This document shows, one piece after another, positions 8,064-16,092 of a stretch of 64,000 bases of DNA. The notes beneath the pieces are model-generated. The model was not told the DNA's origin. It saw nothing but the letters and a program-made list of their open reading frames with translations, and did no database searches. Position 1 is the first letter of the stretch. Each line of letters begins with the position of its first letter. Location of the stretch: the NCBI GenBank assembly GCA_963732355.1, contig CAVSZD010000006.1, positions 62,001 through 126,000 of the forward strand, given 5' to 3'. Origin of the DNA: JADKAV01 sp963732355 (GTDB taxonomy: Bacteria > Actinomycetota > Actinomycetes > S36-B12 > UBA10799). The position numbers and the translations under genes were made by a program.

Positions 8064-8876
8064 TCAAACCCCGCTGGCTCGCAAGTAGTCCCCAACGTCG
8101 GCATTCCAGACCACGTCGTCAATGGACAGGCGCAACCACGGCTGGGGCTGGTCGGCCCATTGGACACTGCCAACCGCCGGCACCCCGATCCCGGCGAAAC
8201 GCGTCCACGCGTGGTTGCGCGTCACCCATCGCACCGGCTCAGAGTCGCCGGCCTCGCGCCAACGCATCGCCTCGAACCGGTCGATCAAACCGGTGTGCGG
8301 GTCGAACCACGCTACGAGTTGATCCGGGCCGTCGGCTTGCGGCACAACCAGCCGCGCGCACTGCTCGTCGATCGGTTGCCACTGGCCTTGGGCCAGCACT
8401 GAAGGCAGCCACAGGTACTCGCCCCACATGCCAAGGTTGGCCGCGCGATCCACTGCAGGTTCGTTCTCGACGACACCGCCAGGCAGGTTCAGGCGGGCAT
8501 GGCCGTCGATGTACCACTCCTCGCCGGTGGTGACCGTGCGCCCGAAGACCGTGACCTCCATGTAATGCCGGTAGCCGGTGCCCACTTCGTGTACGAACCG
8601 CCAGCGACCCGGCAGGCTCAAACCCTTGATCCGCATGGTCATTCGGCCAGTGATCACCGCCGATGACATGACAGGCAACCGGTCACCGCACGTGATCTCG
8701 ACGTACCTCGCGACGGGCGCGGGCAGGCCACTGGGGACATCCAGGAACTCGGTCAAGCCCCCGCCGCCGGTGAACTCCGGGAACGGTGCCGGGATCTTGC
8801 GCGCGCCTTTGGCCAAGGCGTAACCGCCGGCCATCAGCGCACCGGCACCTGCACTTGCTCCGATCCAACGCTTCAT
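8064..8876 (-). CDS. DUF6544-like membrane-anchored protein
   Basis: The 270-aa product has an N-terminal hydrophobic anchor (GASAGAGALMAGGYALA, residues 6-22) and a soluble domain with the pattern of DUF6544 proteins: GLPAPVARYVEITC, an ITGRMTMRIKG strand, an EWYIDGHARLN segment, WGEYLWLPSVLA and AWFDPHTGLIDRFEAMRWRE. The fold is thought to be a lipid-binding-like beta sheet, but no function is known. It lies 12 bp downstream of the GT-C-type membrane protein gene on the same strand and is likely co-transcribed with it. It starts after CTGGGAGC, a modest ribosome-binding site. Confidence 0.75.
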   Translation of the reverse strand: MKRWIGASAGAGALMAGGYALAKGARKIPAPFPEFTGGGGLTEFLDVPSGLPAPVARYVEITCGDRLPVMSSAVITGRMTMRIKGLSLPGRWRFVHEVGTGYRHYMEVTVFGRTVTTGEEWYIDGHARLNLPGGVVENEPAVDRAANLGMWGEYLWLPSVLAQGQWQPIDEQCARLVVPQADGPDQLVAWFDPHTGLIDRFEAMRWREAGDSEPVRWVTRNHAWTRFAGIGVPAVGSVQWADQPQPWLRLSIDDVVWNADVGDYLRASGV

Positions 8877-8888
8877 GCTCCCAGCCTC

Positions 8889-10418
8889 TCACCGACCGGG
8901 GATCCCGACCTCCACCCGGTCAACGCACCGCCCCGGCAGCACGATCGGCGCGACAGGCCCGGCAGGCGGGAACCTGTACGGTCCGTCTGCCAAGGGAACG
9001 CCTGCGCGCACAAGCCGGACCACCCGCACCCCGGCATCGAGATGGGGCACCTGAACAACCCCGCACTGCCTGGAGTCGTCGACCAGCAACACCGTGAACC
9101 CCAATGGCCCGATCAAACCCGACTCATCCACTTGCAGCGGCCGGTTCGCCTGTGTCGGGAAGTCGGCGGGAGTCGGCCCGACCTGCAACAACGTGCGCGT
9201 CGTGCCCAGTTCGTAGACGGGCGTCTGGGTGGTGAAGAAGAAGTGGGCCAGCATCTGCGGTGGGCTCGGCGTTGCCGCGAGCTCGGCGCCCAACGGAACG
9301 GTGCGGGCCCGCCCGAGCCATTCCCTTCCCGGGTCGTCGGCCGAGCCGATCCGCCACATGCTCCAGCAACCAACCGCGGCTAGCCCGCCCGCGACCGCAA
9401 CCAGCGGGCGCCAGGTGACTTCGAAAGTGCTCAGCCCGACCAGCAGCACCATGCCGGTGACCAACGTGAACCTCGGGTCCGAGGCCAGTTGACTGCCGGC
9501 GAAACCTCCGCGAAGCCACACGAACGACAACACCTCGACCACCAGGAACACCGCGGTCACCCCGAGTACGCGCAGGGTCGTGGTCGGTGCCGTCGCCAAC
9601 CCGGCCAACATCAGCATCATCCACAGCGCCAGCACGGCTACAGCCCACAGGCCCGCGCCGACCGGCACGACCGCGCGCCCGTCGAACGGCAACCAGCCAA
9701 ATACCGAGCGCATGACCGAACCCGGTCCCGCAAACCACAACGCCCCGGGGATGCTCGTCCCGCCGGCGCGCCCGGGCAGCGAGTCGCCGATTCGCAAAAC
9801 TAGGCCAACCACCGTCACAACCGCCAGCACGATCCACGTCTTCCGGTGATCCCAAACACGACGGCCGGTGAACATCCAGACCACCACGAACAGAAACGGC
9901 AGGAAGTACACGGCACGTTCGTGGAAACCCCACGCGGCGACGGCAAGCAACCCGACCGAAACGGGCGTCCAACGACCGGGTCCGGCCATGATCCACCCAG
10001 CTACGAGCACCAGCAGCAGCGGGACCGTCTCCAACCCGGCGGACAGCCAGGTTTGAGCAGCCAGGGTGGCGGGCCAGGCCGCGAAGAGGATCGCCGCACT
10101 TGCTGTGGCCGGGTTGGTCCCCCGCCAACGTTGCAGCATGAGCCAGAAAGCGACCGTCGTACCCACGGCCACTGCGCTCAGAAGCACCGCGGCCGGCCAC
10201 CAGACCTGAGCAGCGAATCGTGCCAAGATCCATTGCACGCCAAAACTCAACGGCTCGCGGTGGCCGTTCCAGTTCTGCCAGACCAGTTCGCTCGCCGGCG
10301 CATTCCACGCCGTCCAGATGTGGATGTAGTCGTCCTGCCAGAAGAAGCTGCCCCAGATCGCCGCGACCCGGATCGCGCAGGTCGCCGCAATGATCGCCCA
10401 CACCGCCGCGCCAAGCAC
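8889..10418 (-). CDS. Polytopic GT-C-type glycosyltransferase-like membrane protein
   Basis: The 509-aa protein has roughly ten to eleven hydrophobic spans. After the first span comes FFWQDDYIHIW with Asp29 and Asp30, the acidic pair that GT-C glycosyltransferases place in their first external loop for polyprenyl-phosphate-sugar donors, followed by NWNGHREPLSFGVQW. The C-terminal third is a soluble extracytoplasmic part with few motifs. It probably transfers a sugar to an envelope glycan or lipid, but acceptor and donor are unknown. Translation starts at GTG 10418, six bases after TAGGGT (10425-10430): leaderless. The DUF6544-like gene follows at 12 bp. Confidence 0.7.
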   Translation of the reverse strand: MLGAAVWAIIAATCAIRVAAIWGSFFWQDDYIHIWTAWNAPASELVWQNWNGHREPLSFGVQWILARFAAQVWWPAAVLLSAVAVGTTVAFWLMLQRWRGTNPATASAAILFAAWPATLAAQTWLSAGLETVPLLLVLVAGWIMAGPGRWTPVSVGLLAVAAWGFHERAVYFLPFLFVVVWMFTGRRVWDHRKTWIVLAVVTVVGLVLRIGDSLPGRAGGTSIPGALWFAGPGSVMRSVFGWLPFDGRAVVPVGAGLWAVAVLALWMMLMLAGLATAPTTTLRVLGVTAVFLVVEVLSFVWLRGGFAGSQLASDPRFTLVTGMVLLVGLSTFEVTWRPLVAVAGGLAAVGCWSMWRIGSADDPGREWLGRARTVPLGAELAATPSPPQMLAHFFFTTQTPVYELGTTRTLLQVGPTPADFPTQANRPLQVDESGLIGPLGFTVLLVDDSRQCGVVQVPHLDAGVRVVRLVRAGVPLADGPYRFPPAGPVAPIVLPGRCVDRVEVGIPGR

Positions 10419-10474
10419 GCCTGCACCCTACCCAGCACATACCCTGTGACCCACGGACTCACCGGGAGGCAAAC

Positions 10475-11359
10475 ATGGCAGGCTCGTGGGCGAACAGCCG
10501 AACGATCACCAAACAGGCATGGGCGGTGATCAAGGAGAACCCGTACATGTTGGCTTTCCCAGTCGTCGGCGCGCTATTGGCGATCGTCGCAGTTCTCATC
10601 GTCGGGGGCGCTGGGGTTGCCGCCATGGGCTGGAGCGAGGTGGAACAGACCGCGGACTCCACGCAGATCTCCGGCGGGGTCGAAATTGTCGGCATCATCA
10701 TCCTGATCATCGCGGCCTATTTGGCCACCCTGATCACTCAGATCTTCATGGGCGGGCTGGTGAAGTGCGCCGACGAAGAACTGCAAGGCCGGGACAGCAG
10801 CTTCGGCGCGGGTTTGGGCGCCGCATTCGGACGGCTGCCGGCCTTGATGGGTTGGGCGGCGATCGAGACCGCGGTCGGCTGGCTGCTGTCGGCGATCCGG
10901 GGCAACGGTGACAACAACATCATCGTCACGATCCTGCGCCTGATCCTTGCCGGCCTGCTGGCGGTGGCCTGGTCGGTGCTTACCTTCTTCGTCCTGCCGA
11001 TGATCATCCTGCGCGGCAAAGGCCCCATCCAGGCGATCAAGGAATCAGTCGGCTTGATCCGGCAGACCTGGGGCCTGCAGATCGCCGGCGGGGTCCGGAT
11101 CGGAGGGCTTATCGCGCTCGTTGCGATCCTGCCCGGCATCCTTCTCACCGTCGTGGGTGTCTTCATCGCCGCGTCTGGAACGCCCGCGGCCGGTGTCCCG
11201 CTGTCGGCGGTGGGAGTGATCGTGATCATCGCCGCGCAGGTGCTGATCAGCGCCATGCGGGCCATTTTTTCGGTGGCGATGCTGCACTACGTCGAGGACG
11301 GCCAGGGCTTCGGCCCCTTCGACTCAGACCAGCTGCAGTCAGCCGTTCGGGTGAAGTGA
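10475..11359 (+). CDS. DUF6159 family membrane protein
   Basis: The 294-aa integral membrane protein has six or so spans and the family pattern: SWANSRTITKQAWAVIKENPYMLAFPVVGAL at the start, FMGGLVKCADEELQGRDSSFGAGLGAAFGRLPAL in the middle and a long MIILRGKGPIQAIKESVGLIRQTWG loop. The fold recalls glycerophosphoryl-diester-phosphodiesterase membrane domains and YciC-like proteins, but no biochemical function is known. It starts at an ATG 7 bases after GGGAGG. It stands alone; its stop is followed by the promoter of a 43-aa gene. Confidence 0.85.
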   Translation: MAGSWANSRTITKQAWAVIKENPYMLAFPVVGALLAIVAVLIVGGAGVAAMGWSEVEQTADSTQISGGVEIVGIIILIIAAYLATLITQIFMGGLVKCADEELQGRDSSFGAGLGAAFGRLPALMGWAAIETAVGWLLSAIRGNGDNNIIVTILRLILAGLLAVAWSVLTFFVLPMIILRGKGPIQAIKESVGLIRQTWGLQIAGGVRIGGLIALVAILPGILLTVVGVFIAASGTPAAGVPLSAVGVIVIIAAQVLISAMRAIFSVAMLHYVEDGQGFGPFDSDQLQSAVRVK

Positions 11360-11380
11360 TGCAGGTCACAGTGCCCCCAC

Positions 11381-11410
11381 TTCACAAATGTATGCGTATA
11401 AACGTATAGT
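11381..11410 (+). promoter_or_regulatory. Promoter of the 43-aa small gene
   Basis: TTCACA (11381-11386) and TATAGT (11405-11410) are separated by 18 bases and match -35 and -10 consensus well. Between them lie repeated GTAT words (TATGCGTATAAACGTATA), which could bind a regulator. The predicted mRNA would have a leader of about 30 bases containing a strong ribosome-binding site. Confidence 0.65.
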
Positions 11411-11445
11411 TGGGGACGTAGCCAAGATCCGAGGAGGTGAAGAGC

Positions 11446-11577
11446 ATGTACGGACACAAAGGTGACAAGACCAGTAACCAGCTGAACATCAACAACAGCG
11501 TTTACAAGGAGCACCTGAACGCGGCAGTCAAAGGCAAGTCCGCGCTCGTTCCTGACTCGAAGGCTCCCCGTAAGTAG
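11446..11577 (+). CDS. Small basic protein of 43 aa
   Basis: An ATG at 11446 lies 5 bases after GAGGAGGTGA, one of the strongest ribosome-binding sites in the window. The 43 codons give a Lys/Asn-rich product beginning MYGHKGDKTSNQLNINNSVYK and ending DSKAPRK; about a fifth of the residues are lysine and no cysteine or hydrophobic span is present. The unit is monocistronic: a consensus-like promoter at 11381-11410 stands before it and a strong hairpin terminator at 11602-11635 after it. I do not recognise a family. The codon use is poorer in GC than the neighbours because of AAC and AAG codons. It could also be a dual-function small RNA. Confidence 0.75.
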   Translation: MYGHKGDKTSNQLNINNSVYKEHLNAAVKGKSALVPDSKAPRK

Positions 11578-11601
11578 GACCTCGAACTTATGCACAAGCA
11601 T

Positions 11602-11635
11602 GAAGAAGCCCCCCGGTGATCCGGGGGGCTTCTTC
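11602..11635 (+). terminator. Strong hairpin terminator after the 43-aa gene
   Basis: A perfect 15-bp stem (GAAGAAGCCCCCCGG paired with CCGGGGGGCTTCTTC) closes a TGAT loop 24 bases after the stop codon. The 3' arm ends in CTTCTTC and then GCTTC, giving a weak pyrimidine tail. It can act in both directions. Confidence 0.85.
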
Positions 11636-11640
11636 GCTTC

Positions 11641-11755
11641 AACCAAAGCTGGAAACCGACCACTAAAGCGCCGGAAAACAACATGGCCGCCAGCCGGGTC
11701 CAGCCCCACCCGAACCAAAGCTGGAAACCGACCACTAAAGCGCCGGAAAACAACA
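11641..11755. repeat. Identical 43-bp direct repeat with 72-bp period
   Basis: The 43 bases starting AACCAAAGCTGGAAACC and ending GGAAAACAACA are present twice without mismatch, at 11641-11683 and 11713-11755, separated by 29 bases of C-rich sequence. The spacing sequence and the part after the second copy (CAGC/CCAGC words) are also related, so this is a degenerate 72-bp tandem duplication. It lies between two terminators in a gap of about 310 bases that otherwise holds nothing recognisable. Confidence 0.85.
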
Positions 11756-11843
11756 CCGACCCGGCCAGCCCGCCAGGTCCAGCCCCCCGCCCGAACCATC
11801 CAACACCGCCGCCGGCCAGCCGGCCTACCGTCACCGACCCACG

Positions 11844-11874
11844 CGAAAAGGCCCCCCGGTTAAACCGGAGGGCC
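11844..11874 (-). terminator. Intrinsic terminator of the fasciclin gene
   Basis: Read on the minus strand, GGCCCTCCGGT and ACCGGGGGGCC pair around a TTA loop with one mismatch and are followed by TTTTCG. It begins 15 bases beyond the fasciclin stop codon. Confidence 0.75.
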
Positions 11875-11889
11875 CTCTCACGACATGTT

Positions 11890-12471
11890 CTACAGCGAGT
11901 TCACGTCCACGTTCGGCGGAACCAGAACCTCATCGATCACGTGGATCACACCGTTGCTCGCCTCGACGTCAGCGGCGGTCACGGTTGCGCCGTTGACCGT
12001 CACGGTGCCGTCCGTCACCTTGATGGTGATGTCCTCGCCCTCGACGGTCGGGACCTTGCCTGGCTCGATGTCGGTCGACATCACCTCACCTGCCACCACG
12101 TGGTAGGTCAGGATCTGGGTCAGAACCTCTTTGTTCTCCGGGAGCAGCAGCTTGTCGAGCAGACCCGCCGGCAGCGCCTCGAATGCCTCGTTGGTGGGAG
12201 CGAAGACCGTGAACGGGCCCTCACCGCTGAGGGTTTCACCCAAGTCGGCAGCGGTTACGGCTGCAACCAGGGTGCTGAAATCGGGGTTGTCAGAAGCAAC
12301 CTCGACAATGGTGCCCGACTCCATGGCCTCTTCGGTCATCGCCTCGCTGGGCGACGCTGCCGCGCTGGTGGCGGCGGTCGGGGTGGACTCTGCGCTTGTG
12401 TCGCCACTAGAACAACCCACCAGCGCCAGCGATGCCACGGCCAGTCCGGCGGCGGCTACCTTGATCTTCAT
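11890..12471 (-). CDS. Fasciclin (FAS1) domain lipoprotein
   Basis: The 193-aa protein begins with a lipoprotein signal peptide ending in a lipobox (LALVGCSS, Cys20), then a Ser/Thr/Ala-rich linker, then one FAS1 domain: DNPDFSTLVAAVTAADLGETL, the conserved FTVFAPTNEAFEALPAGLLDKLL block, LTYHVVAGEV and the terminal GVIHVIDEVLVPP. It is a lipid-anchored extracytoplasmic adhesion-type protein like mycobacterial MPT83. A GGAGGAG ribosome-binding site precedes the ATG, and an intrinsic terminator follows the stop, so it is monocistronic. The ligand is unknown. Confidence 0.92.
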   Translation of the reverse strand: MKIKVAAAGLAVASLALVGCSSGDTSAESTPTAATSAAASPSEAMTEEAMESGTIVEVASDNPDFSTLVAAVTAADLGETLSGEGPFTVFAPTNEAFEALPAGLLDKLLLPENKEVLTQILTYHVVAGEVMSTDIEPGKVPTVEGEDITIKVTDGTVTVNGATVTAADVEASNGVIHVIDEVLVPPNVDVNSL

Positions 12472-12571
12472 TGCTCCTCCTACGTCGTTTGGGACCTACA
12501 TGAAGGAGATCGTGGCTCGACGTACTTTTGGATGCAACGAATTTGCAACGTTATCTAGCCGTTACACTCCC

Positions 12572-12771
12572 TCAGGCCCACGTATGGCCACGCCAGATCG
12601 TCTGCGCCCCGAGATCGTCCCCGCACCGTTGGACATCAGCGGGCCACACCAACGCGTCCTCCTGCGCCCCTACGACGAGCACCGGTGCTGCAGGAGTGCT
12701 TTCAGCGCCGATCGGCCATGCGGCCCGGCGCCGATCACCGCCACGTGAACGCAACGTTCGACGAGATCCAT
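12572..12771 (-). pseudogene. Degraded remnant of an FAD-dependent oxidoreductase
   Basis: From an ATG at 12771 the minus strand reads MDLVERCVHVAVIGAGPHGRS, a clear FAD-binding GxGxxG Rossmann start, and reaches a stop at 12670. The other frame then reads APVLVVGAQEDALVWPADV to a stop at 12572, again like the second nucleotide-binding fold of flavin monooxygenase-type proteins. The middle of the gene is missing. The pieces are short, so chance resemblance is possible, but two such motifs in order on one strand favour a decayed gene. The gap 12472-12960 otherwise holds only the 90-bp hairpin described separately. Confidence 0.4.
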
Positions 12772-12865
12772 GCTCCGAACGTAGGCGGGCCGGGCGGTCG
12801 GGCCCCTTGATCCGCGGCTTTCGCCGCGCTGAACTCCAGACGAGGTGCGCGTTTGGTCGAGAGCT

Positions 12866-12955
12866 TGTCCGTTCTTGCAGGTTGATCATGACACTCGCGC
12901 GGACGCCCCTCAGGGCCACAGCGAACAGGGCGTGATCAACCTGCAGATTCGGACA
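12866..12955. repeat. 90-bp hairpin repeat, copy 1 of 3 (divergent)
   Basis: The ends read TGTCCGTTCTTGCAGGTTGA and TCAACCTGCAGATTCGGACA, forming a stem of about 23 bp with three mismatches. The interior is not conserved beyond GC-rich words. Better-preserved copies lie at 51918 and 52091. This one ends 5 bp before the stop of the convergently placed YfcC-like gene. Confidence 0.75.
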
Positions 12956-12960
12956 CCCGA

Positions 12961-14526
12961 CTACTCAAGCGTTGCCGCAATCGCCAGGATCGCGGACGAG
13001 ACGACGAACAGCGCAATCAGCAACGGCCACACGAAACGCAGGTACTTGTCGTAGCCGACCTTGGCGATCGCCAATCCACCGACGACCACGACGCTGGTCG
13101 GCGACCACAGCAGCGTGAATCCATGACCGGTGATCCAAGCCGTGATGGTGGTGGACCGGGACACACCCGCGAAGTCAGCCAGAGGCGCCAGCAGTGGCAT
13201 GGCCAAGGCCCCGTGCCCGGAACTCGAGGGGATGAGGAACGCCAATGGGATGTTGATGATGACGGTCACAACCGCGAACACCCCGGCGGAAGCGCCTGCG
13301 ACCAGCTGCTCCATCGAGTTGAGAATCGTGTCGAGGGTCTGGGTGTTGTTCATGATCACCGAAACGCCACCGGCCAGCAGGACGACCATCGCCGGGCCGA
13401 TCATGTCGGCCGCACCGACCCCGATGAGCCGGACGATCTCCTTCTCGGGCAAGCGGGCGACCAATCCGACCAGCACCGAGGCCAGGATGAACAGCATCGC
13501 CAACTGTGGGAACCACCAGTTCAACTCGAACCAGAACGGCTCGGCTGTGGTTTCGTGGCCGACGTAGTAATCCGCCGGACCGGTTGTGGCACCGAAGATC
13601 GACGACCAGGGGATGACAGAGAAGATCATGAGCCCGAACGCGAACACCGTGATCACCAGCACCCACTTCTGTGTGCCGGTCAGGGTGTGGCTGATTGCGG
13701 GGTCTTCGACATCCTCGGCCATCTTGTCCGTGGTGGTCTCGTCGTCGGCGTCAGGGTCCTCCCAGCCCACCAGCGAGGCGTCCGGGTCCTTACGGACCTT
13801 GCCGGCGTAACGCACCACCCAGGCAGTGGCCATCGCCGTAAGCACGACCCACATGATGATCCGCAGGCCCAGGCCCTCCCCGATCGAGACCCCCGCCTCT
13901 CCAGCCGCAACACCGATCGAGAACGGGTTGACAGTCGCCCCCATCACCCCGATCATCGCGCCCAGGATGATCATGGCCGCTGTCACAAGTCGGTCGTAGC
14001 CCAAGGCCCCCATCAGCGGGATGAACAGGGCGTAGAAGCCCAGGGTTTCTACCGAGAAGCCCATCGTGGAACCCAGCAGTGAGAACAACACCATCACCGC
14101 GGAGATCAGCAACCAGCCCCTGCTGCGCAGGCGGTTCGCGATCCCCGCAACCGCCACGTCCAGGGCACGGGTGTGGAAGCTGACCGAGATGAAGGCGCCG
14201 ATCGCCATGATGAAGACGATTACGCCGACCTGTCCGAACACGAACCCGACCGTCTCGGTGTCGACGAAGTCGGTCTCGGGGTTGAACAAGCCGTAGATGC
14301 CATTGATAGGCGCCAGGAGCAGTTGCTGGAAGTAGGCCCACCCCTCGAGGGGGGACGGAACCTGCTCAAACGTTCCCGGAATCGGCGCGCCTTCGCCGTC
14401 GAGTTGGTACCTGCCGGACGGCAGAAAGATCGCCGCGATCCATACCAGGACCGTCACAATCGCCAGCGTTGTGACTGCACTCGGGAATTGGAACTTCTTC
14501 TTGGTCGTGCTCTCGGCCCCAGCCAT
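12961..14526 (-). CDS. YfcC/DcuC-type carboxylate or amino-acid carrier
   Basis: The 521-aa membrane protein has about 12 to 13 spans and the features of the YfcC family in the C4-dicarboxylate DcuC superfamily: FPSAVTTLAIVTVLVWIAAIFLPSGRYQ at the start, GSTMGFSVETLGFYALFIPLMGALGYDRLV, the GATVNPFSIGVAAGEAGVSIGEGLGLR re-entrant segment, and FLIPSSSGHGALAMPLLAPLADFAGVSR near the end. It probably exchanges or imports organic acids or basic amino acids. A long acidic cytosolic loop (DPDADDETTTDKMAEDVEDP) is unusual. The ATG at 14526 follows TACCCT (14533-14538) by six bases, without a ribosome-binding site: leaderless. Confidence 0.85.
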   Translation of the reverse strand: MAGAESTTKKKFQFPSAVTTLAIVTVLVWIAAIFLPSGRYQLDGEGAPIPGTFEQVPSPLEGWAYFQQLLLAPINGIYGLFNPETDFVDTETVGFVFGQVGVIVFIMAIGAFISVSFHTRALDVAVAGIANRLRSRGWLLISAVMVLFSLLGSTMGFSVETLGFYALFIPLMGALGYDRLVTAAMIILGAMIGVMGATVNPFSIGVAAGEAGVSIGEGLGLRIIMWVVLTAMATAWVVRYAGKVRKDPDASLVGWEDPDADDETTTDKMAEDVEDPAISHTLTGTQKWVLVITVFAFGLMIFSVIPWSSIFGATTGPADYYVGHETTAEPFWFELNWWFPQLAMLFILASVLVGLVARLPEKEIVRLIGVGAADMIGPAMVVLLAGGVSVIMNNTQTLDTILNSMEQLVAGASAGVFAVVTVIINIPLAFLIPSSSGHGALAMPLLAPLADFAGVSRSTTITAWITGHGFTLLWSPTSVVVVGGLAIAKVGYDKYLRFVWPLLIALFVVSSAILAIAATLE

Positions 14527-14585
14527 GCCCGGAGGGTACTAGTAGACAATCCATGATGCGCGCTTCGGCGATTAACCTCAGACGC

Positions 14586-15077
14586 ATGATTCATTTCGAG
14601 CGCGGCGACATCACGACCTATGACGTCGATGCGATAGTCAACGCGGCCAACGAGTCACTGACCAACGGGTCTGGCGTCAACGGCGCCATCCACCGCGCGG
14701 CCGGTCCCGAGCTTCCGGCGGCCTGTCGTGCGGTTGCTCCCTGCCCAACGGGAGAAGCCCGCATCACTGCTGGCTTCGCACTGCCGGCGCGCTACATCAT
14801 CCACACGGTGGGCCCGGTCTGGCGCGACGGTGACCACGGCGAACCCGACTTGCTCGCCTCGGCCTATCGCAGCAGCCTGGAAGTCGCCGAACAGCACGGC
14901 GTACGCACGCTTGCGTTTCCAGCCCTCAGTTGCGGGGTCTACGGATACCCTCTCGATGCCGCCGCTCGGATCGCGGTGGAAACCGTGCGCGAGGCCACAC
15001 CAGGCACGGGCCTGCGGGAGGTTACCTTCGTGCTGTTCAGCGACGAACTCCTGGCGCTGTTCAAGGCGGTCGGTTAA
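14586..15077 (+). CDS. Macrodomain protein, O-acetyl-ADP-ribose deacetylase-like
   Basis: The 163-aa protein is a single macrodomain of the YmdB/MacroD type: VDAIVNAANESL with the ribose-binding Asn pair, then NGSGVNGAIHRAAGPEL, where the family usually has GGGGVDGAIH, so the catalytic-loop Asp is replaced by Asn and the leading Gly by Asn. The YIIHTVGPVW and PALSCGVYGYPLDAAARIAVETV segments that bind the distal ribose and diphosphate are intact. It likely binds or hydrolyses ADP-ribose derivatives; the loop change could weaken catalysis. The start at 14586 follows TAACCT (14573-14578) by seven bases: leaderless. It is divergent from the YfcC-like gene. Confidence 0.88.
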   Translation: MIHFERGDITTYDVDAIVNAANESLTNGSGVNGAIHRAAGPELPAACRAVAPCPTGEARITAGFALPARYIIHTVGPVWRDGDHGEPDLLASAYRSSLEVAEQHGVRTLAFPALSCGVYGYPLDAAARIAVETVREATPGTGLREVTFVLFSDELLALFKAVG

Positions 15078-15149
15078 CCACATCGCTCACCTTTCGGTGA
15101 CAAACCGACCAGCCAGTGGGCCGCCAGTCACCCAAAGGCGCCGCAGCGC

Positions 15150-15971
15150 CTAGTTGTCGTTCCCCGGGTTGACCGGCATCTGGTTGATGTAGCCGACGCC
15201 CTCTTCGTACTTGCTCTTCACAATCGAGAACCCGTCGGCTCGGCTCTGCTGGGCGTTCTGCTTGGCCTGCTGGTAGAGCTCGCGCAGCCGGGTCTGCAGT
15301 TGCGTGATGTTGGCGTTGGCTTGCTCTTTAGTGTTCTCAATGCGCTGTGAGAAGGACTCACGAGCGGTCTCGACCTGGTCGTCGTACTTGTTGTTGGCCA
15401 CATTCAGGTCGTCGCGCTTCTCCTGGGCCAAGGTGTTGAGCTGGCCTTGGATGGCGGAGATCTCCTCGCGCAGGTTCTGGCGCACGACCGGGTTGGTCGC
15501 CTTGGCCAACCTCTTGCGGGCCTTGGTCAACTGCTTGTTCAAGCTCTGCTGCCTGGTCGCGTACGAGGTGTTGATCCGCGAGATGGCTGCGCGGCGGTCG
15601 GCTGCGATGGCGTTGAGTCGTGACTGCTGAGCGGTCTTGAGAGCCGCCACCTGCTGGTTGCGCTTCTGCTTCAACCGCAGAACCTTCGCCTTGCGGTTCT
15701 CCCGGACCTGTCGGACCTGCTTCATCCGGTCCTGGTACAGGGAACGCACCTTGGTCGACGCCTTTGACTTGCGCTTGGACAGTTCGGCGCGGTACTTGCT
15801 GATCTGCGCCTGCGTCTGCTGCTGGGTCTTCTCCGCGTTGAGTTGGGCAACGTAGGCCTTCAACTCCTGGTACTGCGCCGTACCCCGGATGCCGGGTGCC
15901 GCGGAAGCAGTCGGAACCGCGGTGAATGCCAGGGCAGGGATGAGGAGTAAGGAAACAATCAGGCGTCGCAT
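15150..15971 (-). CDS. Secreted coiled-coil protein
   Basis: The 273-aa product has a clear Sec signal peptide (MRRLIVSLLLIPALAFTAVPTASA, cleavage near residue 25) followed by almost uninterrupted heptad-rich helix from about residue 35 to 255, rich in Gln, Lys, Arg and Ala (for example RLKQKRNQQVAALKTAQQ). No enzymatic motif is seen. Such proteins may bind the cell wall or act as spacers; function is unknown. TATCTT (15978-15983) lies six bases before the ATG, so the mRNA is probably leaderless. It is divergent from the beta-propeller membrane protein gene, which also has a leaderless promoter. Confidence 0.8.
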   Translation of the reverse strand: MRRLIVSLLLIPALAFTAVPTASAAPGIRGTAQYQELKAYVAQLNAEKTQQQTQAQISKYRAELSKRKSKASTKVRSLYQDRMKQVRQVRENRKAKVLRLKQKRNQQVAALKTAQQSRLNAIAADRRAAISRINTSYATRQQSLNKQLTKARKRLAKATNPVVRQNLREEISAIQGQLNTLAQEKRDDLNVANNKYDDQVETARESFSQRIENTKEQANANITQLQTRLRELYQQAKQNAQQSRADGFSIVKSKYEEGVGYINQMPVNPGNDN

Positions 15972-16092
15972 AGCCGAAAGATAGCGTTGCGGTGCTACCA
16001 GTTGTCGCCCTTGCGCACAAGTCAGGTGTTCGCCTGAAGGAAAGCCCCAGTTCGGTCACCCTCAGTAGTGGGTACGGGCTACGCTTCCCGGC

